DNA of 64,000 nt from the NCBI GenBank assembly GCA_947642555.1, contig CANRSX010000020.1:16048-80047 (forward strand). The letters run 5' to 3'. The notes beneath the pieces are model-generated. The model saw nothing but the letters and a program-made list of their open reading frames with translations. It did no database searches and was not told where the DNA came from. Origin of the DNA: an uncultured Roseburia sp. (GTDB lineage Bacteria > Bacillota > Clostridia > Lachnospirales > Lachnospiraceae). The position numbers and the translations under genes are program-made. Below, one piece after another: positions 23,603-30,717 of this stretch. The first letter of the stretch is position 1. Each line of letters opens with the position of its first letter.

Positions 23603-25297
23603 ATGAAAAAGAAGGCTGTGTTTACCAGGTCGATTCAGCTCATGATCTGGATGCTGGTCATGATTTCTGTGATCGGCTTCCTGTTAGGCCAGTGGCTGAT
23701 GCGATTTTATCTGGATCGGGAGCAGGAGACGATCCGGGGAAATATCCACCGGTTTATTGAGCTGAACGACAACAAGTACCGTCAGTTAAACCAGGAGCTT
23801 TTGTACATTGCGGCGAACGACTCGAATGTGAAGGCGATCGCCGCAATGGCGGAAAACGAGAACCCGGATTACCGGGAGCTTCTGAATTATAATATCAATC
23901 TGTCACAGGTCAAATCCCGCCTTCAGAACGTGGTTTCCGTGTACGGGAGCGAATACTATGTGTGGCTGTATGAGGCGCGGACCGGGACGTTTATCGACTT
24001 CGGGGCCGGCGATTTTGCGGAAAAGACGGAATTTCGGGAGCTGATCGGGCAGCAGACGAAGGAGGAGGCCATCCCACTCTCCCAAAACGGAAAATGGTTT
24101 ATCATGGATGGAAAATATATCTGTACCTCCCTGCGCTTTGCCAATGTCTATATCGGGACAAAAGTGGAGACTGACGCATATTTAAACAGCATTATGAAGA
24201 TGAAAATGACGCCCTGCTATCTGGCCGGGATCCTGGATGAGGATGGCCGGGTGGTCTGCGCGAAACAGTATGACCACGGATTGATTACGGATGTCGAAAA
24301 TATGGAGGGAGATGGTGTGCGCTACCAGCTGACCATCCGGGAGCAGGGGGAAAAGAGCAATTTTACCATCCTGTTCCGGATTCAGCAGAAGTGGTACGAA
24401 AACGCAAACATTCTCCAGATGGCGGTGATTGCCGCGTCGCTGGTGATTCTGTCCGTCATTATTTTCTATTCCGTTTATCTGCGGAAAAAAGTGCTGCGGC
24501 CCATTCTGAATTTTTATCATGAGATCACATCCTACACCGGCCTTACGAAAATCAGCGTGACGGAGGACGTGGCGGAGCTTGACAGCGTGGCCGGGATGTT
24601 AAATAATCTTCTGGACGAGGTGCACAAGCTGGAGCTGGATAATTACGAGCAGAAGACAAAACGCCAGGAGGCGGAGCTTGGATTTGCGCAGCAGCAGATC
24701 CGGCCGCATTTTTTTATCAACTGCCTCAATGTCATATACGGTATGGCACAGTTAAATCAGAAGGAAAATATCCAGGAGCTCTGTGTCGACATCTCGGACT
24801 ATATGCGGATCCTGTTTGCGGAAAATAAGGATCTTGTCTCCATGTCCCAGGAGCTTGATATGATCGACAAATATTTAAGCGTGATGGGCAGGGTGCAGGG
24901 GCAGAAGCTTACCTATACCCTGCAGAAGAACTGCAGCCTGGAGGGGGCTGTCATGCCTCCGTTACTGATTCAGACGTTTGTAGAGAATTCCATAAAGCAC
25001 GGGGAGCAGGAGGAGGAGACCAGGATCTGCGTGACGATTGATGCCGTAAAAGAGCAGGGAGCGCTGACCATTGAGATCCAGGATTCCGGCGTCGGATTTT
25101 CCGACGAGGTGCTGGAGAAGCTGAAGCGGGGTGAGCCGCTGCACAAAAGGGCGGGGTATCAGATCGGGATCTCCAATGTGATTCAGAGACTAAAGCTGCT
25201 CTACGGCGATGACTGGGAGCTTGTGTTCTGCAATAACAGCCAGGGGGCGAAGGTGAGGGTTCGCATTCCTGACAGGAGAGTACCGGGGAGCGGATGA
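23603..25297 (+). CDS. Sensor histidine kinase, YesM type (locus 1)
   Basis: A 564-aa membrane sensor. TM1 is at about residues 8-32, an extracellular sensing region of about 240 residues follows, TM2 is AAVIAASLVILSVIIFYSVYL-like at about 275-298, then a HAMP-like linker, a His_kinase domain with the phospho-accepting QIRPHFFINCLN, and an HATPase with VENSIKHG (N box) and QDSGVGFSDE (G1 box). The pentapeptide-type kinase pairs with the YesN-type regulator one nucleotide downstream. GAGGGAG precedes ATG 23603; a TTG at 23582 is an alternative. It likely senses the saccharide imported by this locus. Confidence 0.9.
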   Translation: MKKKAVFTRSIQLMIWMLVMISVIGFLLGQWLMRFYLDREQETIRGNIHRFIELNDNKYRQLNQELLYIAANDSNVKAIAAMAENENPDYRELLNYNINLSQVKSRLQNVVSVYGSEYYVWLYEARTGTFIDFGAGDFAEKTEFRELIGQQTKEEAIPLSQNGKWFIMDGKYICTSLRFANVYIGTKVETDAYLNSIMKMKMTPCYLAGILDEDGRVVCAKQYDHGLITDVENMEGDGVRYQLTIREQGEKSNFTILFRIQQKWYENANILQMAVIAASLVILSVIIFYSVYLRKKVLRPILNFYHEITSYTGLTKISVTEDVAELDSVAGMLNNLLDEVHKLELDNYEQKTKRQEAELGFAQQQIRPHFFINCLNVIYGMAQLNQKENIQELCVDISDYMRILFAENKDLVSMSQELDMIDKYLSVMGRVQGQKLTYTLQKNCSLEGAVMPPLLIQTFVENSIKHGEQEEETRICVTIDAVKEQGALTIEIQDSGVGFSDEVLEKLKRGEPLHKRAGYQIGISNVIQRLKLLYGDDWELVFCNNSQGAKVRVRIPDRRVPGSG

Positions 25298-25298
25298 G

Positions 25299-26879
25299 AT
25301 GAAGATACTGATCGTAGACGACAATCCATATGTGTTAAGCGGACTTTTGGACGGCATTGATTTTAAAGCGCTGGGGTTTGAAGAGGTGTTTACGGCGCAG
25401 AATGCCAGGAAGGCGAAGGAGATTCTGGACCAGGTAAAAATCGGGATCCTGATCACTGATATCGAGATGCCCAACGGATCGGGATTAAGCCTCCTGGAGT
25501 GGGCCAACGAGCATCACCCGGGGCTTGTCACGCTGTTCTGCACGAGCTACGCGGATTTTAATTACGCGCAGGAGGCGCTCAGACTGCACTGCTTTGACTA
25601 TTATGTCAAACCCATCCGGTACGCGGATTTTACGGAACATGTGAAGCGGGCCATGGACGAGGTGAGACGCACGGAGGAAAAACGTAAGATCGAGACCTAC
25701 GGGCAGTACTGGATCGACAGCCAGTGGAACAATAAGGTGGATTTCTGGTACAAATACCTGTACCGTCTTTCCCGGGCGTCGGAACCGGAGATCGCCGAGG
25801 AGATCCGGAACCGGAAGCTTGGGTACACGCTGGAGGATGAGATTTCCTTCTGCATCGTCAAGGTCGGGAAAACTACAAAAATGGAAGAGATGACGGCGGA
25901 GACCAGGGATTTTATCTTTCGGAATATTTCCGAGGAGATTTTTCAGAAGGAAGGGTATACGCTGGAAGGGCTTCTGGTCACGGCGAGCCATACGCTGACG
26001 ATCATTGTTCAGGAAACCGGACAGAAGGGCGGCCGACCGTTTAAACCGCTGTGCACAGAGCTTTTGGAGAGCCTGTGCAGATATGTCTCGGAGGAGAGCA
26101 ACTGCTATTACAGAGAGCATATCCCGGTGGGGAGGGCGCAGGAGGCGTTGGAGCAGTTAGAGGAGGTGGCCCTGGACGACGTCTCGAACCGGAGGCGGGT
26201 GATCGATTATGAACGGTACATCCGGGAAAAAAGGGAGGAGCCGGAGACGGATTTTACGGGGTGGGAGTCCCTGTTCCGCGGCCGGCAGACGGAGCGGCTC
26301 ATGGAGAAGATCCGGGATGATCTCTCGGAACGTGTGAGCGGGAAGCGCATGTCCGGGCAGTCGCTGCGAGAGGTCCGGTCTTATCTCGTACAGTTAAGCG
26401 GGACGATTCTGCGGGAATATCAGATCGAGGCGTACCGGCTGTTCGACGACGCAGCGTATGACGAGCTGTCCGGAAAGGCTGCGACATCTGTCTCAAATAC
26501 GCTGGATTTTGCGGAATATGTGATAAAAAGAACCACAGCCTGCATCAGCGAACTCGAAAAGTCACAGACGGTGACAGAGCGGGTCAGACGGTTTATCGAA
26601 CAAAACTACAACAGGAATATTACCAGGGATGAGATTGAGAGCATTTCCTATATGAATCTGAATCAGATCTCAAAGCTTTTTAAGCAGGAGACGGGAAAAT
26701 CGCTTCACAGCTATCAGATGGCGGTGCGGATCGACCAGGCGGCTTCGATGCTTAAGGAGGGAAAATACAGTATCTCGGAGATCGCGCAGACGGTGGGGTA
26801 TGATAACTTTTCCTATTTCTCAAGACTGTTTAAGGACCGGACCGGGTATACGCCCAAGGAGTATCGGAATCTGAAATGA
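25299..26879 (+). CDS. Response regulator, YesN type with AraC output domain (locus 1)
   Basis: A 526-aa response regulator. The receiver domain has the acidic pocket VDDN and the phospho-acceptor D54 in LITDIEMPNGSG, then CTSYADF (Thr/Ser switch) and YYVKPI (conserved Lys). A middle region of about 270 residues has no recognisable domain. The C-terminal double helix-turn-helix of the AraC type contains YMNLNQISKLFKQETGKS and IAQTVGYDNFSYFSRLFK, ending TPKEYRNLK. The AraC output is expected to bind directly repeated sites; the tandem GTG boxes at the SBP promoters are candidates. It starts 1 nt after the kinase stop, so translation is coupled. Confidence 0.92.
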   Translation: MKILIVDDNPYVLSGLLDGIDFKALGFEEVFTAQNARKAKEILDQVKIGILITDIEMPNGSGLSLLEWANEHHPGLVTLFCTSYADFNYAQEALRLHCFDYYVKPIRYADFTEHVKRAMDEVRRTEEKRKIETYGQYWIDSQWNNKVDFWYKYLYRLSRASEPEIAEEIRNRKLGYTLEDEISFCIVKVGKTTKMEEMTAETRDFIFRNISEEIFQKEGYTLEGLLVTASHTLTIIVQETGQKGGRPFKPLCTELLESLCRYVSEESNCYYREHIPVGRAQEALEQLEEVALDDVSNRRRVIDYERYIREKREEPETDFTGWESLFRGRQTERLMEKIRDDLSERVSGKRMSGQSLREVRSYLVQLSGTILREYQIEAYRLFDDAAYDELSGKAATSVSNTLDFAEYVIKRTTACISELEKSQTVTERVRRFIEQNYNRNITRDEIESISYMNLNQISKLFKQETGKSLHSYQMAVRIDQAASMLKEGKYSISEIAQTVGYDNFSYFSRLFKDRTGYTPKEYRNLK

Positions 26880-26883
26880 AAAA

Positions 26884-26912
26884 CCCGGGCAGGACGTTTC
26901 GTCCTGCCCGGG
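26884..26912 (+). terminator. Hairpin ending locus 1
   Basis: CCCGGGCAGGACG, loop TTTC, GTCCTGCCCGGG: a strong GC stem immediately after the yesN-type stop. The following sequence is only moderately T-rich. Confidence 0.7.
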
Positions 26913-26942
26913 CTGGGATAAAATTTTAGGAAAGAATTTGAT

Positions 26943-26966
26943 GAACCGGCCGGTACCAGCCGGTTC
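26943..26966 (-). terminator. Hairpin after the HIT gene
   Basis: GAACCGGC and GCCGGTTC arms with an 8-nt loop lie just beyond the minus-strand HIT stop. There is no strict U-tract, so the call is tentative. Confidence 0.4.
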
Positions 26967-26969
26967 TGT

Positions 26970-27389
26970 TTATAAGTATTTCCGAATTTCCGCGATTAAT
27001 GCATCATATTCCGCATCCGTTAAAAATGTTTCGCCCGGATTCATCGCGAACACGCCGCCCCACTCGTATTCGTCCGTGTACTTTGGCACGAGATGGAAGT
27101 GCAGGTGATGCCCGGTATCGCCGTAGGCGCCGTAATTGACCTTCTGCGGATGGAACGCCGCGTGAAGCGCTTCTGCGACGTGGTTAACGTCCTCAAAGTA
27201 AGCGGCCCGCTCCTCCGCGGTCAGCTCCGTCATCTCGCTCACATGCTTTTTGTGCGCGACGATCACGCGTCCCTTATGGCTCTGCTCTTTGAATAAATAC
27301 AGTTTGGAGGCGGGAAGCTCACAGATTTTGATGCCGAACGCGTCGACCAGCTCACCCTCCATACAGTATGCGCAGTTCTGATCTGTCAT
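26970..27389 (-). CDS. HIT-family nucleotide hydrolase/transferase
   Basis: A 139-aa histidine-triad protein. The signature HHLHFHLVPK (HxHxHxx) lies at about residues 92-101, with KGRVIVAHKKHVSEMTEL upstream. HIT proteins act on nucleoside phosphoramidates or dinucleoside polyphosphates; the exact substrate is not predictable. The ATG at 27389 is chosen because GGAGG is 7 nt upstream; an ATG four codons earlier overlaps that GGAGG. Two cysteines near the N-terminus (NCAYCMEG) could bind metal, as in zinc-containing Hint proteins. It lies 15 nt after the KDPG aldolase gene on the same strand. Confidence 0.9.
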   Translation of the reverse strand: MTDQNCAYCMEGELVDAFGIKICELPASKLYLFKEQSHKGRVIVAHKKHVSEMTELTAEERAAYFEDVNHVAEALHAAFHPQKVNYGAYGDTGHHLHFHLVPKYTDEYEWGGVFAMNPGETFLTDAEYDALIAEIRKYL

Positions 27390-27404
27390 GATTTCCTCCA
27401 TTTT

Positions 27405-28367
27405 TTATTTCTGATTAAAGTGTACCGCGAAACCAGCAATTTCATCCTTCATATAAGCCACGGTCAGCTCGCCCTTTGCATTGTATTTAAAGGAGCTCTC
27501 GTCAAAAGCAAAGCCGCGTTTCTCAAGGTGATAGATCGCACGGTCCAGGTAATTGGTCTGGAAGCAGATATGGCCGTGCGTGCCGCGTCCCGGGATCTTC
27601 ATCAGCTCAAGCATCGTACCGACAAACGTGGAGCTGTTGCCGTCGCGCACATCCGAGCCGAGCAGCGCCGCGAACTTCTCCGCAGCCGGAAGCGCAACGT
27701 CGCCGGTCTCTGTATTTAAACCGACATGCAGCAGTTTTATGCCGAGCATCGTGGAGACTGCCTCTTTTGTGAGCGCCGTGATGCCGTCCCAGTCCTTTGC
27801 CGCGATCATGTCCTTGTTCACCATCCAGGAACCGCCGCATGCGATGATCTTCTTAAAATCAAGATAACTGGTCAGATTCTTCGCATTGATACCGCCGGTC
27901 GGCATGAATTTCATCTTCGTGTAGGGCGCCGCCATGGATTTGATCATATTTAAGCCGCCTGCCGCCTCTGCCGGGAAAAATTTGACAACGTCAAGACCAA
28001 GCTCGATCGCGACCTCGACGTCGCTCGGATTCGAGCAGCCAGGGGTGATCGGGATATTCTTCTCCACGCAGTATTTCACGACCTTCGGATTTAAGCCCGG
28101 GCTCACGATAAACTTCGCGCCTGCATTCACCGCGCGGTCCACCTGCTCCGTCGTCAGCACGGTGCCGGCCCCGACGAGCATCTCCGGAAACTGCTCCGAC
28201 ATGATGCGGATCGATTCCTCCGCCGCGTCCGTGCGGAACGTGACCTCCGCGCAGGGCAGCCCGCCGTCGCAGAGCGCCTTCGCCAGCGGTGCGGCATCCT
28301 CGACGTGGTCGAGCGCGATCACCGGGATAATGCCGATTTTCTGAAACTCTTCTAATACTTTGTTCAT
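27405..28367 (-). CDS. eda: KDPG/KHG aldolase fused to a C-terminal VOC-like domain
   Basis: Residues 1-210 are a class I 2-dehydro-3-deoxy-6-phosphogluconate aldolase that splits KDPG into pyruvate and glyceraldehyde-3-phosphate. E41 (AEVTFRT), the Schiff-base K129 (DVVKFFPAE), GAGTV and FMPTGGI are visible. The usual enzyme is 205-215 aa; this one is 320 aa. The extra 105 residues (LLHVGLNTETGD..THGHICFQTNYLDRAIYHLEKRGFAFDES) resemble a glyoxalase/VOC fold. Similar long forms occur in Clostridia as far as I recall. It acts downstream of uxuA and kdgK in uronate catabolism although encoded apart from both. A promoter and operator lie at 28445-28506. Confidence 0.9.
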   Translation of the reverse strand: MNKVLEEFQKIGIIPVIALDHVEDAAPLAKALCDGGLPCAEVTFRTDAAEESIRIMSEQFPEMLVGAGTVLTTEQVDRAVNAGAKFIVSPGLNPKVVKYCVEKNIPITPGCSNPSDVEVAIELGLDVVKFFPAEAAGGLNMIKSMAAPYTKMKFMPTGGINAKNLTSYLDFKKIIACGGSWMVNKDMIAAKDWDGITALTKEAVSTMLGIKLLHVGLNTETGDVALPAAEKFAALLGSDVRDGNSSTFVGTMLELMKIPGRGTHGHICFQTNYLDRAIYHLEKRGFAFDESSFKYNAKGELTVAYMKDEIAGFAVHFNQK

Positions 28368-28444
28368 AGCTCTTCTCCTTTACTTTCTTTTGCAGCGGAA
28401 CCCCCATCTGTTTCCGTTGCGTGGATTAAAACACAGTTTCACAT

Positions 28445-28463
28445 TGCAAAACAATGTTTCGCA
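28445..28463. promoter_or_regulatory. Candidate KDG-regulon operator at the aldolase gene
   Basis: TGCAAAAC-AAT-GTTTCGCA: 8-bp arms with one mismatch. It lies about 9-27 nt downstream of the predicted minus-strand transcription start, the position of a roadblock or repressor site. On the minus strand it contains GAAACATTGTTTT, sharing GAAACNNNGTTTT with the kdgK leader. Confidence 0.55.
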
Positions 28464-28478
28464 AAATGGTACAATGTT

Positions 28479-28506
28479 ATTATATCATTTCAGAGACGCT
28501 TGTCAA
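28479..28506 (-). promoter_or_regulatory. Promoter of the KDPG aldolase gene
   Basis: Minus-strand TTGACA (28501-28506), 16-nt spacer, TATAAT (28479-28484): both hexamers match consensus. Confidence 0.8.
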
Positions 28507-28604
28507 CCGGATTCGTGATATTTTATCGCAAACCGGTTGCATGAAATCCATCGTTCCTGCTATAATGTGCGTTAGGAAAGGAAGAAGGAGGTTTATGGAC
28601 TGTC

Positions 28605-29267
28605 ATGAAAAAGGGCATCATTTTTGATATGGACGGGACGCTGTGGGATTCCGCAGAAAATGTGGCGGTGTCCTGGAATCTTGTCCTGAAGGAATCCGGG
28701 CTGATCCAGAAAGAGCTGACAAAGACGGATATCCAGGGCGTGATGGGAAAGACGATGGACGTCATCGGCGATCTCCTCTTCGGGGAGCTGGACAAAGAGA
28801 CGCGCACGCAGCTGATGGATGTGTGCTGTAAACGTGAAAACGACTACCTGCGGGAGCATGGCGGAGAGCTCTACGAGGGGGTGGAGGAGGTCTTTGGCCG
28901 GCTCAGGGAAAGAGGGTATCACCTTCTGATTGTCAGCAACTGCCAGGCCGGGTACATTGAGGCGTTTCTGGATTATTATAAACTGTGGGATTATATTGAC
29001 GACACCCTCTGCTACGGGGATAATCTGCGGGGAAAAGGAGAGAATATCCGTATCGCCGCGGAGCGAAACGGGCTGGACGCGGCGGTATATGTGGGGGACA
29101 TCCAGGGGGATTATGACGCGAGCACGCAGGCGGGCGTCGGGTTCCTTCATGCAGCGTATGGCTTTGGGACGATCCGGCAGGAGGTTCCTGCCATCGGAAG
29201 CCTCATGGAGCTTGCGGAGTACGATGTGGACGCCTGTATGAGACGTATGGGACCGTCCGGGGTGTGA
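28605..29267 (+). CDS. HAD-superfamily hydrolase (phosphoglycolate phosphatase-like)
   Basis: A 220-aa HAD phosphatase with DMDGTLWDSA (motif I, nucleophile Asp), LLIVSNCQ (motif II Ser), and YVGDIQGDYDA (motif IV). The cap is of the small helical type. Relatives include phosphoglycolate phosphatase and beta-phosphoglucomutase, but no substrate is assignable. The best ribosome binding site (AAGGAGG) lies 14 nt before the ATG and is better spaced for an out-of-frame ATG at 28595 that opens a 10-codon frame overlapping this start. It is divergent from the KDPG aldolase gene. Confidence 0.85.
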   Translation: MKKGIIFDMDGTLWDSAENVAVSWNLVLKESGLIQKELTKTDIQGVMGKTMDVIGDLLFGELDKETRTQLMDVCCKRENDYLREHGGELYEGVEEVFGRLRERGYHLLIVSNCQAGYIEAFLDYYKLWDYIDDTLCYGDNLRGKGENIRIAAERNGLDAAVYVGDIQGDYDASTQAGVGFLHAAYGFGTIRQEVPAIGSLMELAEYDVDACMRRMGPSGV

Positions 29268-29297
29268 GAAAAAAGGGCAGGAGAGGAGAACAGGAAC

Positions 29298-30305
29298 ATG
29301 ACAAGATTAGATGAACTGCAGAAGGTGATCAGCAGGGAACACGTTTACATTCAGACACACAATTTCCCGGATCCGGACGCGATCGCCAGCGCATACGGGC
29401 TGCAGCGCCTGTTAGAACAGCGCGGCATCCGCTCGTCGATCTGCTACCGGGGAAAGATTGACCGCTACAGCACGCAGAAGCTGCGGGAGATCATGGGGAT
29501 CCGGCTTTTTGACACGGATGAGATGGCGTCCGAAATCACGGATGAGGACGAGGTGATCCTTGTGGACGCGCAGCGCGGCAATTCCAATATCGCCATGATC
29601 CCGGGGAAGGTGATTGCCTGTATTGACCATCACCCGGACAACGATCACTGCGAGTACCCGTTTGAGGATATCCGGTCCCAGATCGGGGCCTGCGCGTCCA
29701 TGATCGGCGAATATTTTATGGAAAATGAGGTGCCGGTGGATGAAAAGATCGCGACCTCGCTGACCTTCGGCATCCGGATTGACACCAGCAATCTTTCCAG
29801 GGGAGTCTCAAAGCTCGATCTTGAGATCGTGTATAAAATTTTTGATCTGTGCGACTATGGAACCATCCACATGCTGGAAAACAGCAACCTCTGCTTCGAC
29901 GATCTGATCGGCTATGCGGAGGCCATCTCGAGCATCGAGGTCTACGATGACGTCAGCTTTGCCGATTCGGGGCGGGATTGCCCGGTGATCTCGAGCATCT
30001 CGGATTTTATGCTGGCGCTCAAAGAGGTTGTGTTTTCCGTGGTGTACGGAAGAAAGGAAAACGGCATCAACCTGTCGGTGCGCAGCGAGAGGGCGGATCT
30101 GCACGCCGGAAAGATCGTGGACGAGGCGCTTGACGGGATCGGAAGCGGGGGCGGACATGCGTCCATGGCGGGCGGCTTTATCCCGTTTACGGGGAGCGAG
30201 CGCGAGGAGGCGGTTCTTTTGGACGAGGTCAAGGAACGCTTTATGTCCGTGCTGGGGGTGAAGCGCGAAACGGGGACAGCGGCAGCGCCGCAAAAACAGC
30301 CTTGA
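29298..30305 (+). CDS. DHH-family phosphoesterase (NrnA-like)
   Basis: A 335-aa two-domain phosphoesterase. The N-terminal DHH domain contains HNFPDPDAIASAYGL, VDAQRGNSN and CIDHHPDN; the C-terminal DHHA1 domain ends with GSGGGHASMAGGF, the substrate-binding glycine motif. Family members hydrolyse nanoRNA, pAp or c-di-AMP breakdown products using two Mn ions. The variation NFPDPDA in place of DxDA(I/L)GS-type motifs is normal for this branch. It starts 30 nt after the HAD gene with AGGAGAGGAG upstream. Its stop codon overlaps the -35 box of the ileS leader promoter. Confidence 0.88.
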   Translation: MTRLDELQKVISREHVYIQTHNFPDPDAIASAYGLQRLLEQRGIRSSICYRGKIDRYSTQKLREIMGIRLFDTDEMASEITDEDEVILVDAQRGNSNIAMIPGKVIACIDHHPDNDHCEYPFEDIRSQIGACASMIGEYFMENEVPVDEKIATSLTFGIRIDTSNLSRGVSKLDLEIVYKIFDLCDYGTIHMLENSNLCFDDLIGYAEAISSIEVYDDVSFADSGRDCPVISSISDFMLALKEVVFSVVYGRKENGINLSVRSERADLHAGKIVDEALDGIGSGGGHASMAGGFIPFTGSEREEAVLLDEVKERFMSVLGVKRETGTAAAPQKQP

Positions 30306-30330
30306 CAACCACTATAGATGAAGCTATACT
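30302..30330 (+). promoter_or_regulatory. ileS leader promoter
   Basis: TTGACA (30302-30307), 17-nt spacer, TATACT (30325-30330). The -35 overlaps the TGA stop of the DHH gene. Confidence 0.85.
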
Positions 30331-30337
30331 ATCAGCA

Positions 30338-30645
30338 GACAAAGAGGGCAGGATTTCCTGCCATGCAAAGACGATGACGAAGACAGTAGCCCGCAGGGGA
30401 AAGGGACAGAGAGCCGGGGCAGGTGGAAGCCGGCACGAGTAGCCTGAGGGGGAAGATCACTTCCAAGTCGCAGCCCGAAATGCGGCGGATTACCGCAGAG
30501 CCGGTGACAATGGATTCCGGTGCAGAGTAGGAGCTGACGTATTTCCTACGTTACAGGGAACGTGTATCATGGGTACATTTGTAATTAGGTGGTGAACGAT
30601 GAGACTTTCGTCCTATTTACAGGACGGGAGCTCATCTTTTTTTCT
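30338..30645 (+). ncRNA. T-box leader controlling ileS
   Basis: A tRNA-sensing T-box riboswitch in the ileS 5' UTR. Stem I is recognised by ACAGTAGCCC at its base, GACAGAGAGCCGGGG plus AGGTGGAAGCCGGC in the distal loops, and a GAGTAGCC return strand. An ATC triplet (30456-30458) in GGAAGATCACTTCC is the likely isoleucine specifier. The antiterminator T-box sequence is AATTAGGTGGTGAAC (30583-30597), where UGGU can pair with the ACCA end of uncharged tRNA-Ile. A competing terminator follows. Uncharged tRNA-Ile is expected to permit read-through into ileS. Confidence 0.92.
30598..30643 (+). terminator. T-box-controlled terminator
   Basis: GATGAG (30598-30603) pairs with CTCATC (30631-30636), CGTCCT (30609-30614) pairs with AGGACG (30621-30626), and a run of seven T follows. 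The left arm overlaps the T-box antiterminator region. Confidence 0.9.
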
Positions 30646-30717
30646 GATGAAAGTTCAGCCAGACCTGAGGGCTTTCATCACGACAGCGCACACCACCGCA
30701 CGGACAGGAGGTTTTGG

